Assembly: GCA_024867545.1 (NCBI GenBank)
Contig: JANFNE010000003.1
Span: 1,984,001 to 2,048,000, forward strand
Length of the DNA: 64,000 nt
Reading direction: 5' to 3'
Source: Phytopythium helicoides
Lineage: Eukaryota > Oomycota > Peronosporomycetes > Pythiales > Pythiaceae
The notes under the pieces are model-generated. The model did not search any database. It was not told where the DNA came from and was given only the letters and a program-made list of their open reading frames with translations. Shown here one piece after another: positions 44,007-54,844 of the stretch. Both the position numbers and the translations under genes were made by a program. Position 1 is the stretch's first letter; each line of letters begins with the position of its first letter.

Positions 44007-44497
44007 ATGTATCTTTGCTCGCGCCTCTGATGCACTGATTAGATTCAGTTCTCTTCGGAGTCGGAGACTCGGTAGGTGAGATGTCAACAAGATAGTTTCA
44101 ACGACTAGAGCAAGTGGTTTACTTGTGAGCATAATTTGCTCCCCTTGCTACCGCATGCGCTGGGGGCCACTCGACGTGGTGTCAGCGCTCGCTCACATCG
44201 GTGCGACCACCAACCACCCAAGAAGACTTTGATGCTAGATACGGGTCTCGCTTAGGATAGGAACTAAGTTCGATTCCTGCGTAGGCATGGGTAAATACGA
44301 TTATAGCCGCCTAAAAATCTCAAAACAGTACAGTAGCCAGCGTCTGGCGTACCTTCCGTCAGTTCGAGCGCGATCCTCAAAAGGAAACCTCAACGACAAG
44401 GATGACGCGAATGGCGCGCGGTCAGAAACAGCGGGGAGAGCTACTCCAGCCGGCAGACGTCGCCGTGATGGCGGAGAGGAACAGGCGCAGCAAGCAG
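44007..44497. other. intergenic between exportin-6 and Crinkler copy 2
   Basis: About 490 bases. A B-box-like agttcgattcc occurs at 44267-44277, without a matching tRNA fold. An 83-codon frame at 44287 has no motif. Confidence 0.4.
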
Positions 44498-47400
44498 CCA
44501 CGAAAGCAGAGCAAAACGCGTCCGACTGTGGTCTGTAATTGGCTTGTTGCAAAAGCAAATTCCTTGCATGTTACCGGTTTAGTTGAGCCATGTGAAGAAA
44601 AGTCCAACCTACCCAAGCAATCCCGCATTCGCCAACTGACAGGAAAGTCGCGATTGAGAGCTGTCAGCTATAACGGAGATGAAGCGGACGAGCGAGTCGA
44701 GCGGCGGCGCGCAGTCGCCGCTGGGCGCCAAGGTGTCGCTGGCTATGTGGGAAGTTCTCCTAGAAAACATCCCTTCCAAGACCGTGAAGAAGCAGAAGAA
44801 GGACCTCACAGTCGACGAGGTCGCGCTGGGTCGCAACCGCACGAACCCCCGCGAGCTCGCCAACGAGATCTTCCGCATCACGCAGCACGCTTACGACGGC
44901 ATTTGTTTCAAGAAGCTGGAGGAGTGCGAGCGCGAGTTGTGCACTGCAGTGAGTGCGATCCTGGACACGGATGCAACTGTAGCAGCGGAGCAAGCTCAAG
45001 CTCAAGCTCAAGCTCAAGCTCGAGCTCAACTAGTCGCGCCATCTCAAGCTCAAGCTCCAGTGGTCGCGGTAGGACCACCAATACCACCACCAACAGCGGT
45101 GGGAAGAGACGACGATCCCATGAACGGTCTATCGGTGGGCTTGTCGGCGGCTGTGGTTGAAGGCGACGGTGGGGACCAGGCGATGGGAGGCGTTGACGCT
45201 GAGATGCTGGATGCCGAGGAGTCTGCTGGAGAGGCAGTGAAGCGTGACACGACCACGGAGACCCTGAGCCAGAAGGCGTCGCAAGCTGTGTGGAGAGTCA
45301 TCAAGGACGTGTTTCCTGCTGGTACGAGATGTGTGGAGCTGAATTTCAACGAGGAGAGGCTTGGTGGTCTGGAGAACAAGGCGACCGAGTTGGGAGACCT
45401 TGTTGAACGCAACGATTCTTGATACTTACCGATCGGTGGACATTTCCGCGACACACAAAGCACTTCGCAAACTACCTTCCATTCGTTCAGCAGTGATGGA
45501 TGTGATCGAGAAGCATAACGCGAAGGACCAAAAGAGTACTAAAGGCCTCGTAAACGCCTTCAGTGCTGACTACCGCGGCATTGCCGACGAAAAGTTCGAG
45601 CAACACCTGACAAGATGCCGCAAACTGTACTCCAGCAACAGCACCAACTACACCGCTCCGTACGTGACGATCACACAGAGCTCGGGTTTCGGCAAGAGCC
45701 GCGTCGTGTACCAGCTCGCACAGAAGCTTGAGACTCAACCAACGAGCAACATGCGGCTGCTGTACATGTGCGCGCGAGACATCCGTGGGTCGACGGGTTT
45801 TCCTGTGGCCACTCCAGAGCTCTTCTCGTTCTTCTTTCCCAGTGCGAATGAAATATCGATTGCCAAACGACTGCAGTGCGCACTCGATTACGCTCTTGCG
45901 GATTGGTGGTCGGTGCAGCGCGAATGGAATGGTGTGTTTCGTGCGAAGGATCAATGTGTGAGCCAGCAGCTGGCTGCCAAACTGGCAGCTTCGTTGCCAC
46001 AGCAGACAGCAGCACTGTCCACGGAGAGCACCGAGAATACCAATCCACCACCACCCGATGATGCCGTCCTGGTGGTCGTCATCGACGAAGCGAGGTCGCT
46101 GCTCCACAAGGTCGGTGAGCACAGCGTCACGTACCTCAGTCTTCTACGTCGAGCGTTGACTCGAGCGAATGGTGCATTGTGGAGGGACAAGGAAGAGGGT
46201 AAACCAAAACCATTAATCTTCGCGGTGTTGGTGGACACGAACCCGCAGATCTGCGACTTCACGACTCCATCGTCTGAAGATCCGTCGTCTCGCAGCGGAG
46301 AGCCAGATAGTACGCGACTGTTTCCGCCGTTCGTGCTGACCCAGACGATGGATGTGTTTCTCAAGTGTTCAAAGCCAATCGCGATCGAACAAGAGCCTGC
46401 TCCAATCGACTACAAGCGGTGTGTGTTGGAGACGAATGCTGACGAGATCGTGGAGACGCTGCTCGCCATGGGTCGACCATTGTGGTACACGCACTACACC
46501 AAGGTAGCTAAGAAGGATCCCTTGCAAGAAGTGCTGATCCTCGGCGGTAGAAAGCTGCTATGTGGACTGGATCCGACGAAGAAGGAGTCCTACAAGGATG
46601 ATACGATGCATGGTGTGGCGGCGTTGCTGTGTCGACTCGGCTTGCGTCCACAGTCGAGCTCCGCGTTCGCTTCACAAGTCGTGGCCAACTTCATGGCGGT
46701 ACTCCACGCCGTCAACTACACGCACGACGCGCACATCAGCGGGTACATTTCGGAGCCTGTCCTGACGTTCGCAGCGACGCGTATGTGGTACACGCATCAC
46801 CCGTCGTCGTTGACGGAGCACATGCTCCCCATGTTCGGGGAGCTGCTGGTGAAAGGCGTTCTTGATGTTGGAGGCATCGGCGAGGTGGTGGCTCGCATTT
46901 TCCTGTTACTGGCGATGGATGCTGCCATTATGAGGAACGTGAAGGTCGACGCTGCAGCTGGTGCGGGATCCAGCCTCTATTTTGACAAACACCGTTTCCA
47001 GGGTCAGTTCTGTACGGTCTCGCAGTTGCTGGCGGAGCTGGATGGGACTGCTGGTAACGAGAGCAATCCCGATTTTCTTCGAGTCACCATCGAGACGAAG
47101 CAAGTTACGACGACTGGTATGAGCAGTGGATCAACGAGTGATGCAGTGAGTGGTGCCGTGAGTGACGCAGTGAGTGGCACCACAGAGTCGAACCCGAGGC
47201 AGCCGAAGAAGAGAAAGTCCGCCAACGAGGATAGTACGTCGGGAGGCTCCAGCAGCCACCAGGCGAGCGAGTCGAAGAAAACGAAGAACTACATCAAGTA
47301 TGAAGAACCCACCGAGCTTCAGAAGATGCACTGGAGGACGTGGATGGAGTCGTGGAAGCAGTGGCTTGTCGGGTTCAGCCACTTCGTGGAGCTGACGCAA

Positions 47401-48113
47401 GTCCCGACGAAGAAGACGCTGTGGTGTATGCTGGGACGTCGCGCCGCGGGGGTGCTTCCGCGCGGTCAGAAGGGAGCCGATTTGATCGTACCTATCTTCC
47501 GACGAGACCCCGACGAGGTGTCCTATATGCTGGTGCAAGTGAAGAACGTCGACGGCCAGGACGACAACTTCCCGCGTTCTGCTCTCAGCCTCATGACGCC
47601 ATCGAATGTGTTCGAGAAAAAAGGAACGCACAGAATCAAGCACGAGCTGTCGGAGTTCTCGTCGAAGGACATCGTCCGGGTCTTCATGGGTCTGCGTCAG
47701 AGCAACAAGAATGGTGGTGCGCGGTCGTATTTCATGGACGGCACGGGGGAGGACGATATCGGCGCGTACACGTTGTGTCTTCGCGGTATGTGCAAGAACC
47801 CCGAGTTCAGTAGTCGGATTCAGTCGGAGCCACATGAGCATTGGCCGTTCTTGGGGAATGGGATTTGGGAACGTCTGAAGGAGCTCGCGGAGTCGGCGAG
47901 GGGGAACTCGATGGAGGCGATCCGTGCGGATTTGAAGCATCGGATGAAGCATGGGGGCAATATTTACAAGGAGTTACCGGATGATGAAGTGTTGGAAGCC
48001 GCGAGGCATACGCTCGAAGTTGTGGAGTACGGGTGGATGCCAGACGGAAAGGAGATGAAGTTTGGTGGTGGTGGTGCATCTGGATCTGGGTCTGGATCTG
48101 CTGCTGCTGGTTG
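44498..48113 (+). repeat. Segmental duplication, Crinkler unit copy 2
   Basis: Counterpart of 32464-36122. Similarity starts abruptly at the shared cacgaaagcagagc and ends at the stop codon. The Ser/Asp/Val repeat is shorter here than in copy 1. Confidence 0.75.
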
Positions 48114-48114
48114 A
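44679..48114 (+). pseudogene. Crinkler-like NTPase / PD-(D/E)XK nuclease protein, copy 2 (one frame break at 45400)
   Basis: ATG 44679 opens the same N-terminal region as copy 1. An extra T at 45400-45401 shifts the frame; the following frame runs to 48114 with no other defect. In this copy the site of copy 1's break is in frame, and vice versa. The Walker-A-like QSSGFGKSR, the VVIDEAR segment and the nuclease core (ADLIVPIF...MLVQVKN) are conserved. The Ser/Asp repeat after about residue 800 is cut to SDAVSGAVSDAVSG. The Gln-Ala hexamer repeat is the same as in copy 1. No secretion-type N-terminus is present. Whether either copy makes full-length protein depends on whether these single-base differences are real. 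Confidence 0.65.
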
Positions 48115-48362
48115 CGTGATGGCTTCTAGTTGTAGGTACTTATAGTGTGCCATGTTTTGGTACACTGTGGAATTTGTCGAGTCAACTCGTTCCAGAAAAC
48201 CACCACAACAAATGATTTCGGTGCTGTCAAGCAAGCACACGTTGTGCTATTCACCTGATGTCACCTGCACACTACACTGTAAATACTATCTGCCTGCAAA
48301 GGTGAGCTGGCAACGCTACGCTATTCACTGCGAAAGCTTGGTTGTTGGTATTGCGCTGGTTG
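48115..48362. other. intergenic between Crinkler copy 2 and bZIP/START locus
   Basis: About 250 bases between convergent genes. Nothing supported. Confidence 0.4.
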
Positions 48363-49874
48363 CTACCACGACCACACCTTCAGGGCAACTGGGTCGGGCG
48401 TTGCGAGCGTTTCCTCGAGCAGAATGTCTTCCATGGTCGAATTCATCGACACGACCACGTCTTCGTACGCGTCAATGACTGCGTTCGTGAGCAATCCGAT
48501 CTCGTGCTGCATCTCCGATACGCGCATCGTGCGTCCGTGACGGTTTGCGAGATCCAGTCCACCTTCTTCATCCGTCACAACCACGCCCGAAGCGCGTTTC
48601 GGAACGACATGCACACACGACTGCATGACGGTTCCTGCGCCAGCAAGTGATAGCTCTGCCGATGGTGACACGGGCTTGAAAATGCTCCAGCCCGGTTTCG
48701 TCCGTGTACATGCCCGAGAGTGCTGTCTGGTCCCTAGCAGCTTGAGAGACGCATCGCCACACAATCGCCACACGGTCGCGCTCCACAAAGCGCCGCATCA
48801 CAAGTACGGCGTCCAGCGCGACGGGAACGCCCTTCCGTTCGCACTGCATGCGATACTTGAGCGCGATCGTGTTGTCATCGTCAGGTGCGCGGTGATACGA
48901 GTCGTACGGCGTCTTGGCGTAGTACTGGCGTTTGACTGATCGCCACGCTGCTGTGCCAACCCGATCCAGCTCGAATGGAATGATGTTGATGTCCATGAGC
49001 TCGGCGTACAGGACATCGCGGCCGTCAGGGGTGCGTCGCGTCTTGACATATGCGTGACGCACCGAGTCGTCGATGGAGGACTCGAGGCCGTTCTGCTGGA
49101 AGATCATGTCGGTTCTTGTGTACGCCTCGTCGACCTCGGCCAGCAGCAGCTCGTACACGCTGGGCCGGATCTCTCCCTGTTCTCCGCCGATGCGCAGGCG
49201 CTTCTTGTACGGCGAGTGGCTCATGACGACGGGGTCGAACGGCAATCCGTCGTCGCTGAGCACGCCGACGTTGGGTCGCTTGCGCAGCACCTGCTCGAGG
49301 TGTCTGGCAAGTCGGATCTGTCCCTCTAGCGTGCCCTTGAGCCTCAAGTTCTCTGCCTCGGCGCGCCTCCGTCCCTGCAGCTGCCTCTCTGCGATCCGCT
49401 GCCACACGGGGACGAGCGCGCGCGCGTTGCCATCGGCCGCCTGAGCCTGCGCTATTGCCCGAGGTCTCGTGCAGCGTCGTGAGCTCGTCCTGCAGCTCGA
49501 CGACCTTCTTCCTCAGGTACGCGAGCTCGGCCTGCAGGCGCTCTCGGGACGGGTTGCGCATCTTTCCCGTTGGCCGTCATGGGCGCCGACTTGCTCCTCG
49601 CGGGCTTGCCAGCCGCCGCAGGACCGCCAGCCCTGCTCCGTGCCGCCTTCTTCGCCGGAGGAGGCGACGCAACCACCGCAACCGGAGCCTCCTCGTCCTG
49701 GAAAAAGGCCGTCGCGTCCAGCGTGTGCAGCAGCTCCTCCGTCTCCTGCAGCGACAACTCGCCGCGAGACGAGCCTGGCGCCGGGCTGGAGCTGAGGCTG
49801 AGGCTGAGGCTGGGGCTGGGGCTGGCGCCGCCGGCCAGCGCGTCCAGCACGTCGAGCGGCAGGTCGTCGGCCAT
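48363..49874 (-). CDS. bZIP-like / START-like protein (M96 family type) with three frame breaks
   Basis: It opens at ATG 49874 (MADDLPLDVLDAL) with an acidic, serine-rich N-terminus containing an LSLSLS run. The frame shifts at about 49560 just before the basic/zipper part (RNPSRERLQAELAYLRKKVVELQDEL). It shifts again between about 49407 and 49470 before the second coil (MWQRIAERQLQGRRRAEAENLRL), and at about 48692 inside the START-like half (TDETG then WSIFKPVSPSAEL). All family blocks are present in order and no domain is missing, so this may be an intact gene carrying indel errors; otherwise it is a young pseudogene. No intron is needed to connect the blocks. The C-terminus (STMEDILLEE) matches the family pattern. 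Confidence 0.55.
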
Positions 49875-50638
49875 GGAGCGGCGGCAGCTTGGCGGGCAGG
49901 TGAGACCGAGAATGGGCTTGGACCGTAATCGGCTTTCTTCGATGGAGGGGGCGTTATGGAGCGTCGTGTTAGGAACGCAAGGGTGGGTTGCTATCTGATA
50001 TGGTGGTATTTGGTCTTGCAGGGCGGGAGTGACTTGGGATTTGTAGGAAATACTGTGATTTGCATAAGTATGACGTGAGTGAAGAGATTTGAGGCTACTA
50101 TCGGCGGTGTGACTAACGCGACGGATGGTAACGCCTACACATACTGATTGGGAGAAGAAGGTCGAACAAGGGGTTGAACATGAGGGCGTTGTAAAAAGTC
50201 GCGACGACGGCGACTGGCGCTACGATTGACGTGGACGAAGATTACTAACACGCAACGCTGCAACTCGAGATCATTTTCGCGCGAGCAGCTCATCGACGGT
50301 CCTTGGTGAGCCCGCAATCATGTGCAGAGCGTCAACGTGACTGTAAAGAACTGGTGTTTGCAACGCTGGCGGCGACGGAGCGATGACCTGCTCGGCACGG
50401 AATTGTGATTCGGGATGACATGAATCCGCCGACGTTCGGATCGCTGATCGGCAGACCAGGATTGGCAAGCTCGTGGCTCGGAGCGATGGCAGCATGGATG
50501 GCGTAGACTGGTGCAGGACTGGATATGCTTCAGTAAAAGACGCAACGCCAGGAAAAACAGGATGTAGTTTGTAGCTTTCAAACTTCATTCAGAGTCGATG
50601 TGAGTTTTGGACGCTTCACTAGCGCTAATCTTCACGGC
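49875..50638. other. intergenic, upstream of bZIP/START locus at 49874
   Basis: About 760 bases between two minus-strand genes. A 105-codon minus-strand frame (50271-50588) has no recognisable domain and is not annotated. Confidence 0.4.
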
Positions 50639-52024
50639 TCAAGCGTCTTCGTACCCGATCGCCCGCAGCGTGCCATCGATATCGACCTCCATCGCAGACA
50701 GAGATAATCTGCTGAAGGCTTCTTCGAACGACACGTCTTGGCGCTCTTTGCTCTGGATGCTGGCCACCTTTGGAGGTGGAGGCGCCTTCGGTGCATCCAT
50801 CGGCTCCAGACGCCGGATTCGCTTCATGATGGTGTACTCTGGTCTTGCAATCGAGCGATGCATGACGCAATAGCCAGTCTCGTTTGCCACAGCACCAAGC
50901 AAGGCGCCCTCACCGGTGTTCAAGCTCTTCCACACCACGAGTTCTCGGTCTGGCGACAGCGGATACTTACGGATCGCAAGCATCACGTCGAAGAAGACAT
51001 CGTCTGCTGCCTCGTTGTCCTTCTGTTCTGCTTTATAGCGCATCTTGATCGTCACTGTATTCTCGCCCTGGTTCCGCAAAACCTGAAAGCGTGTCCCGCT
51101 CCTTGCGAGAAACCGACTCAGGATGCTTCCCCAAACGCTCTCTTGCAACTTGTGGAAGTCCGACCGCAGTAACGTGACATCGATCAGATCTAGAAGACCG
51201 TCGTTGTCTCCTTCCACATGACGCACGCCGTGGCGATGACGCGTACAGTGAAATCTCCTCTCCGGGAGACTCGCGAGCCCTGTCTCCGACAGAACACGAT
51301 TGCTCTGCTTGTACAACACATCCAAATCACTCATGAGCGCAGCGAATATCTCGGTGTCAGCCTCGCCAAAAGTGACGCGCGCCTCGTAGCCTGAAGCTGG
51401 CACCATATCCCGCTGCACCGTGTTCATTTGCTGCATTTGTGCCGCAAACTGGAGCTGCGATCTCCACAGCGCACGCAGCCTCGCGTTTTCCTGCTCGGCT
51501 TTCTCCCTCTGCCTCCTTCGGATGAGCGCCAGCGCTCGCCACGGACCTGACACGGCTGAGAGTTGCTGTCCCTCGTCACTTTCTCGCTCCGCCTCGAGCC
51601 TTAGCCTCGCCTGCTTGCGCTGCGTGAGCTGCTCGAGCTGCTGCTCCAGGTTGTGCGAGTGCGCGCGCAGGAACATGATCTCCCTCTTCTCTCGATCGCG
51701 GTGCTTGCTGCGCCTCAAGTTGGCCTTCATGTCGCTCACCGGCCTTCTAGCTCTCGCCTTGCTCCCTCGGTCTGCTGCCTGAGGCTTTGGTGCGTCATGG
51801 GGCTTCTCCACCGCGTGGACTTCTGCCTGGAGGCCGAAAGAGAGCGCAGTCTGCTCCTCGTCTGCTGCAGTCAGACCGACACCGACGCTCGCTCCACTCC
51901 AGCGATGGAACGCGGCCGCATGAGCGAGCAGCTGGGCCGTCGACGGCGACAGCAGCTCCGTCTCGTCCAGCAGCAGCGCCGGCAGCGCGTCGGCGGCGTC
52001 GCTTCCTGACGTCGAGGCGTCCAT
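50639..52024 (-). CDS. bZIP-like / START-like protein, single exon (461 aa)
   Basis: The ATG at 52024 (MDASTSGSD) is well placed. A short motif (ETELLSPSTAQLL) at residues 21-33 recurs in the neighbouring paralogues as the SPTT/SPST motif. Residues 99-115 are basic (MKANLRRSKHRDREKRE), leading to a heptad-like coil (MFLRAHSHNLEQQLEQL) at 117-133. A second coil near 165-200 holds the WRALALIRRRQREKAEQENARLR block common to the whole cluster. The START-like half ends in a WKSLNTGEGALLG segment and a late Arg-rich RIRRLEP. It is intronless, unlike the genes at 0.5-3.4 and 27-38 kb. It diverges from the gene starting at 52109 and shares its 84-bp promoter. Likely a nuclear regulator of spore or sexual development by family association. 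Confidence 0.82.
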   Translation of the reverse strand: MDASTSGSDAADALPALLLDETELLSPSTAQLLAHAAAFHRWSGASVGVGLTAADEEQTALSFGLQAEVHAVEKPHDAPKPQAADRGSKARARRPVSDMKANLRRSKHRDREKREIMFLRAHSHNLEQQLEQLTQRKQARLRLEAERESDEGQQLSAVSGPWRALALIRRRQREKAEQENARLRALWRSQLQFAAQMQQMNTVQRDMVPASGYEARVTFGEADTEIFAALMSDLDVLYKQSNRVLSETGLASLPERRFHCTRHRHGVRHVEGDNDGLLDLIDVTLLRSDFHKLQESVWGSILSRFLARSGTRFQVLRNQGENTVTIKMRYKAEQKDNEAADDVFFDVMLAIRKYPLSPDRELVVWKSLNTGEGALLGAVANETGYCVMHRSIARPEYTIMKRIRRLEPMDAPKAPPPPKVASIQSKERQDVSFEEAFSRLSLSAMEVDIDGTLRAIGYEDA

Positions 52025-52108
52025 CGTGTGATGCGCGGAATAGAATGGAATAGTGACCTCTTTGGCGGTCGTCTCACATTCGAGTCACGATCACTCCATT
52101 CTGACACG
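52025..52108. promoter_or_regulatory. Shared bidirectional promoter (84 bp) of two bZIP/START genes
   Basis: Only 84 bases separate the two divergent ATGs (52024 minus, 52109 plus). The strings ggaatagtgacctc (52047-52060), gatcactc (52089-52096) and ttctgacac (52099-52107) recur, reverse-complemented, before the start of the paralogue at 54844. This suggests conserved control sites. Confidence 0.6.
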
Positions 52109-53329
52109 ATGGAGGCAGAGGGTGGCACACTGGAGGCGCTGGAGGCGCTAGAGGCGCTGTCGCCGACCACGAAGCGCTTGCTGGAGCAGTCGGTGGGTGC
52201 GCAGGGCTGGAGTGGTGAGATGGGCGTGCCTGAAGAGAAGCCGGAGGCGAGGAAGAGGAACCTCGAGGCGGAGAAGAAAGTCAGGGCGAATGCGAGGCGC
52301 AGTAGCTGCCGCGACAGAGAGAAGAGAGAGCTCATGTACCTGCGAGCGCTCTGCGAGGGACTCGGCAAGGAGCTCGTGCGCCTCCAGATCCGCGGGGAGG
52401 AGCGTCGAGAGGCTCGACGAATGTTTGGCGCGCAGAATCCACCAGGAGCGTGGCGAGCAATCGCACTCCTCGGCCGGAAAGAGAGGAAGAAGGCAGAGCA
52501 AGAGAACGCGAGGCTGCGCGCGCTCTGGAGATCACAGCTTGAGTTTGTTGCGCACATGCAGCAGTTCGGGAAGATCCAGCGGGATATTTGTCCTCCAGGG
52601 GGTTTGGAGGCGCGACTCACATTTACGGACGCGGACGTGGAAGCAATTGGTGTGCTCACTGAAGACCTCGAGGCTCTTTTCGAGCAGAGCAATCGCATCC
52701 TCTCTGACTCTGGCGTCTCTAGTTTACCGGAGAGGAGTTTTTGCCGAGCTCAGGCTTGTCGTGGTACCGAAGGCCCTACACATGGAGCCATCGAGATGCA
52801 TAGCGTCATGGTTCTTCATTCAAAGTACGAAGAAATGCGCGAGGGAGCTACAAACGTAATCCTTCGTCAGTTCTTTGCCAGCGGAGCTATTCGATTCCGT
52901 ATGGAGCGAAGTGCTCGACACACGACTGTATCGATCAAGCTGCGCCATCAAGCCTGCCACTCCAGCAAGGATGGGGATGATCCACAAGTTATCGACATGC
53001 TGCTGGCAACTCGGCAATACAACATCTCCCCGGATCGGCATATCAGCGTGTGGAAGGGAATTTCCAGTGAAAGCACAACCTTCTGTGGTACCATTGCGAG
53101 TGAATTTGGCGTCTGTGTGATGCATCCTTCCATCTCGGACCCCTGTCGCTCAATCAATAGACGAATGCGGCGAATTGAGCCGATGCCACCAACCACTTCA
53201 AAAGAGCAAACCAAAATCCTTTCCGACGGAAAACGAATGAGCGAGGTGGCTCTGCAAGCGACAGAAGCAGTTGTGAGCGACGCGCTGCGAGCGGTTAGCT
53301 ACGAGGGAGGGACTCTGACGAACAATTGA
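52109..53329 (+). CDS. bZIP-like / START-like protein, single exon (406 aa)
   Basis: The ATG at 52109 follows the promoter motif set; an earlier in-frame ATG at 52028 overlaps the opposite gene's 5' leader. Residues 7-26 carry the TLEALEALEALSPTTKRLLE acidic/leucine segment. A basic stretch at 58-73 (VRANARRSSCRDREKRE) precedes a zipper-like coil at 75-92. The second coil has WRAIALLGRKERKKAEQENARLR, followed by the START-like half with RHISVWKGI near its end. It is closest to the gene at 53657-54844, with which it shares both protein and promoter motifs, and the two converge. No intron. Confidence 0.82.
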   Translation: MEAEGGTLEALEALEALSPTTKRLLEQSVGAQGWSGEMGVPEEKPEARKRNLEAEKKVRANARRSSCRDREKRELMYLRALCEGLGKELVRLQIRGEERREARRMFGAQNPPGAWRAIALLGRKERKKAEQENARLRALWRSQLEFVAHMQQFGKIQRDICPPGGLEARLTFTDADVEAIGVLTEDLEALFEQSNRILSDSGVSSLPERSFCRAQACRGTEGPTHGAIEMHSVMVLHSKYEEMREGATNVILRQFFASGAIRFRMERSARHTTVSIKLRHQACHSSKDGDDPQVIDMLLATRQYNISPDRHISVWKGISSESTTFCGTIASEFGVCVMHPSISDPCRSINRRMRRIEPMPPTTSKEQTKILSDGKRMSEVALQATEAVVSDALRAVSYEGGTLTNN

Positions 53330-53656
53330 AGCTAGCACAGACAGCATGAGATGGGGTGGAGTTCCCTGCATATCTGCATTCGTCATATCGCTCAGCGCCT
53401 CTACCCACTCATTGTTTGAAGCGTGAGGCTCATGATGCTGACCTGCCGACAAATAGAGTCCTCTGCTGCAACTCTAGTTGACACCCAGCACTCATACAGA
53501 TCAGAGGACGAAGGACGTGTAGCCCAATCATGCAGTCATCTCATGCAGAAACCAGCGTGAAGACAATAATGTAGCTGTGACAGCCAGATAGAAAAACATG
53601 ATGGATGGTTTTGATTCCTGAATCTCTTGAATGTCAATGAGCGCTTTGAGAAACCA
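53330..53656. other. intergenic between convergent bZIP/START genes
   Basis: About 330 bases between two stop codons facing each other. No feature seen. Confidence 0.4.
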
Positions 53657-54844
53657 CTAGGAGTCCCCAGATGTGAGCGCACTCAGCGCTTTGCTGACAA
53701 CTGCTTCCGTTGCGGCAAGAGTCATTTTGCTCAGTCGCATTCCGCTGATGCTCTCGTCGTGGGTTGCCGTTGAAGAGGTTGAAGACATCGGCTGAATTCG
53801 CCTCATGCGCCTTTTCATCGAGTGACTGGAGTTCGTTAGCGCGCGATGGAACACGCAAACACCAAACTCAATCGCCGTGGTGCCTTTTATAGCCGAGCTT
53901 CCGCTTGTGACGCCCTTCCACACGACGATGTGGCGGTCAGGAGTAATGTTGTAATGGCGAAGCGCCATCAGTATGTCGATAAGTTGCGGATCATCGCACA
54001 CTTTGCTGGAGCTGGGATATCGATGGCGCGACTTGAATGATACAGTCGTGTGCCCAGCACTTCGCTCCATACCCAACTGGACGGCCCCATTCACAAAAAA
54101 TTGGCCGAGGATTTTGTTCATAGCCCCTTCGCGCATGTCTTCGTACTTTGACTGAAGCACTAAGACGCTATGCATTTCAACACCTGGCGTAGAGTCTTCA
54201 GTACCACAGTACTCTTGAGTGCGGCAATAACTCCTCTCCGGTAAACTAGAGACGCCAGAGTCAGAGAGGATGTGATTGCTCTGCTCGAAAAGCGCCTCGA
54301 GGTCTTCAGTGAGCACATCAATCGCTTCCACGTCCGCGTCCGAGAACATGATCCGCGCCTCGAAGCCTCCAGGAGGGCATATATTCCTCTGAATCTGACT
54401 GAGCTGCTGCATTTGTGCGAGAAACTGTAGCTGTGATCTCCAGAGCGCGCGCAATTTCTCGTTCTCCTGCTCTGCCTTCTTTCTCTCTTTTCGCCTGATG
54501 AGTGCGAGCGCTCGCCACGCTCCAGTCGGATTCAGAGTCTCTTGTCTCTCTTCCTCGCGTTGCTGGAGCCGCTGAAGCTCGTTCTCAAGCGCACGGCTGC
54601 ACGCCCGCAGGTACATGAGCTCTCTCCTCTCTCTGTCGCGATGTCTGCTGCGCCTCGCGTTCGCCCTTGCAACCTTCTCCGCGTCGAGATTTCTCGTCCT
54701 CGCCGCCGGTTTCGCGATAGTAGACGCAACTGGGGCCTCGCTCGCAGAACTCCAGTCGAGCAAACCCAGCAACTGGTACAGGAAGCGCTTGGTGGTGGGC
54801 GACAGCGCCTCCAGCGCCTCGAGCAGCGCGTCCTCGGCCATCAT
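53657..54844 (-). CDS. bZIP-like / START-like protein, single exon (395 aa)
   Basis: It starts at ATG 54844 (or the adjacent 54841 ATG): MMAEDALLEALEALSPTTKR, near identical to the start of the 52109 gene. Basic region at residues 58-74 (VARANARRSRHRDRERR), then the MYLRACSRALENELQRL coil. The second coil (WRALALIRRKERKKAEQENEKLR) and the START-like half (VWKGVTSGSS near the end) follow. The two genes are inverted paralogues. The nearby gene at 54985 diverges from it with 140 bases between starts. Confidence 0.82.
   Translation of the reverse strand: MMAEDALLEALEALSPTTKRFLYQLLGLLDWSSASEAPVASTIAKPAARTRNLDAEKVARANARRSRHRDRERRELMYLRACSRALENELQRLQQREEERQETLNPTGAWRALALIRRKERKKAEQENEKLRALWRSQLQFLAQMQQLSQIQRNICPPGGFEARIMFSDADVEAIDVLTEDLEALFEQSNHILSDSGVSSLPERSYCRTQEYCGTEDSTPGVEMHSVLVLQSKYEDMREGAMNKILGQFFVNGAVQLGMERSAGHTTVSFKSRHRYPSSSKVCDDPQLIDILMALRHYNITPDRHIVVWKGVTSGSSAIKGTTAIEFGVCVFHRALTNSSHSMKRRMRRIQPMSSTSSTATHDESISGMRLSKMTLAATEAVVSKALSALTSGDS

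Noticed and set aside
44267..44277. RNA polymerase III B-box-like agttcgattcc
   Set aside because: No A box at the right distance and no cloverleaf; insufficient for a tRNA or SINE call.
33600..45401. Programmed frameshifting in the Crinkler copies
   Set aside because: The breaks are at different sites in the two copies and lack a slippery heptamer, so errors or decay are likelier.
50271..50588. 105-codon minus-strand frame
   Set aside because: No domain, no paralogue in the window and atypical composition; probably chance.
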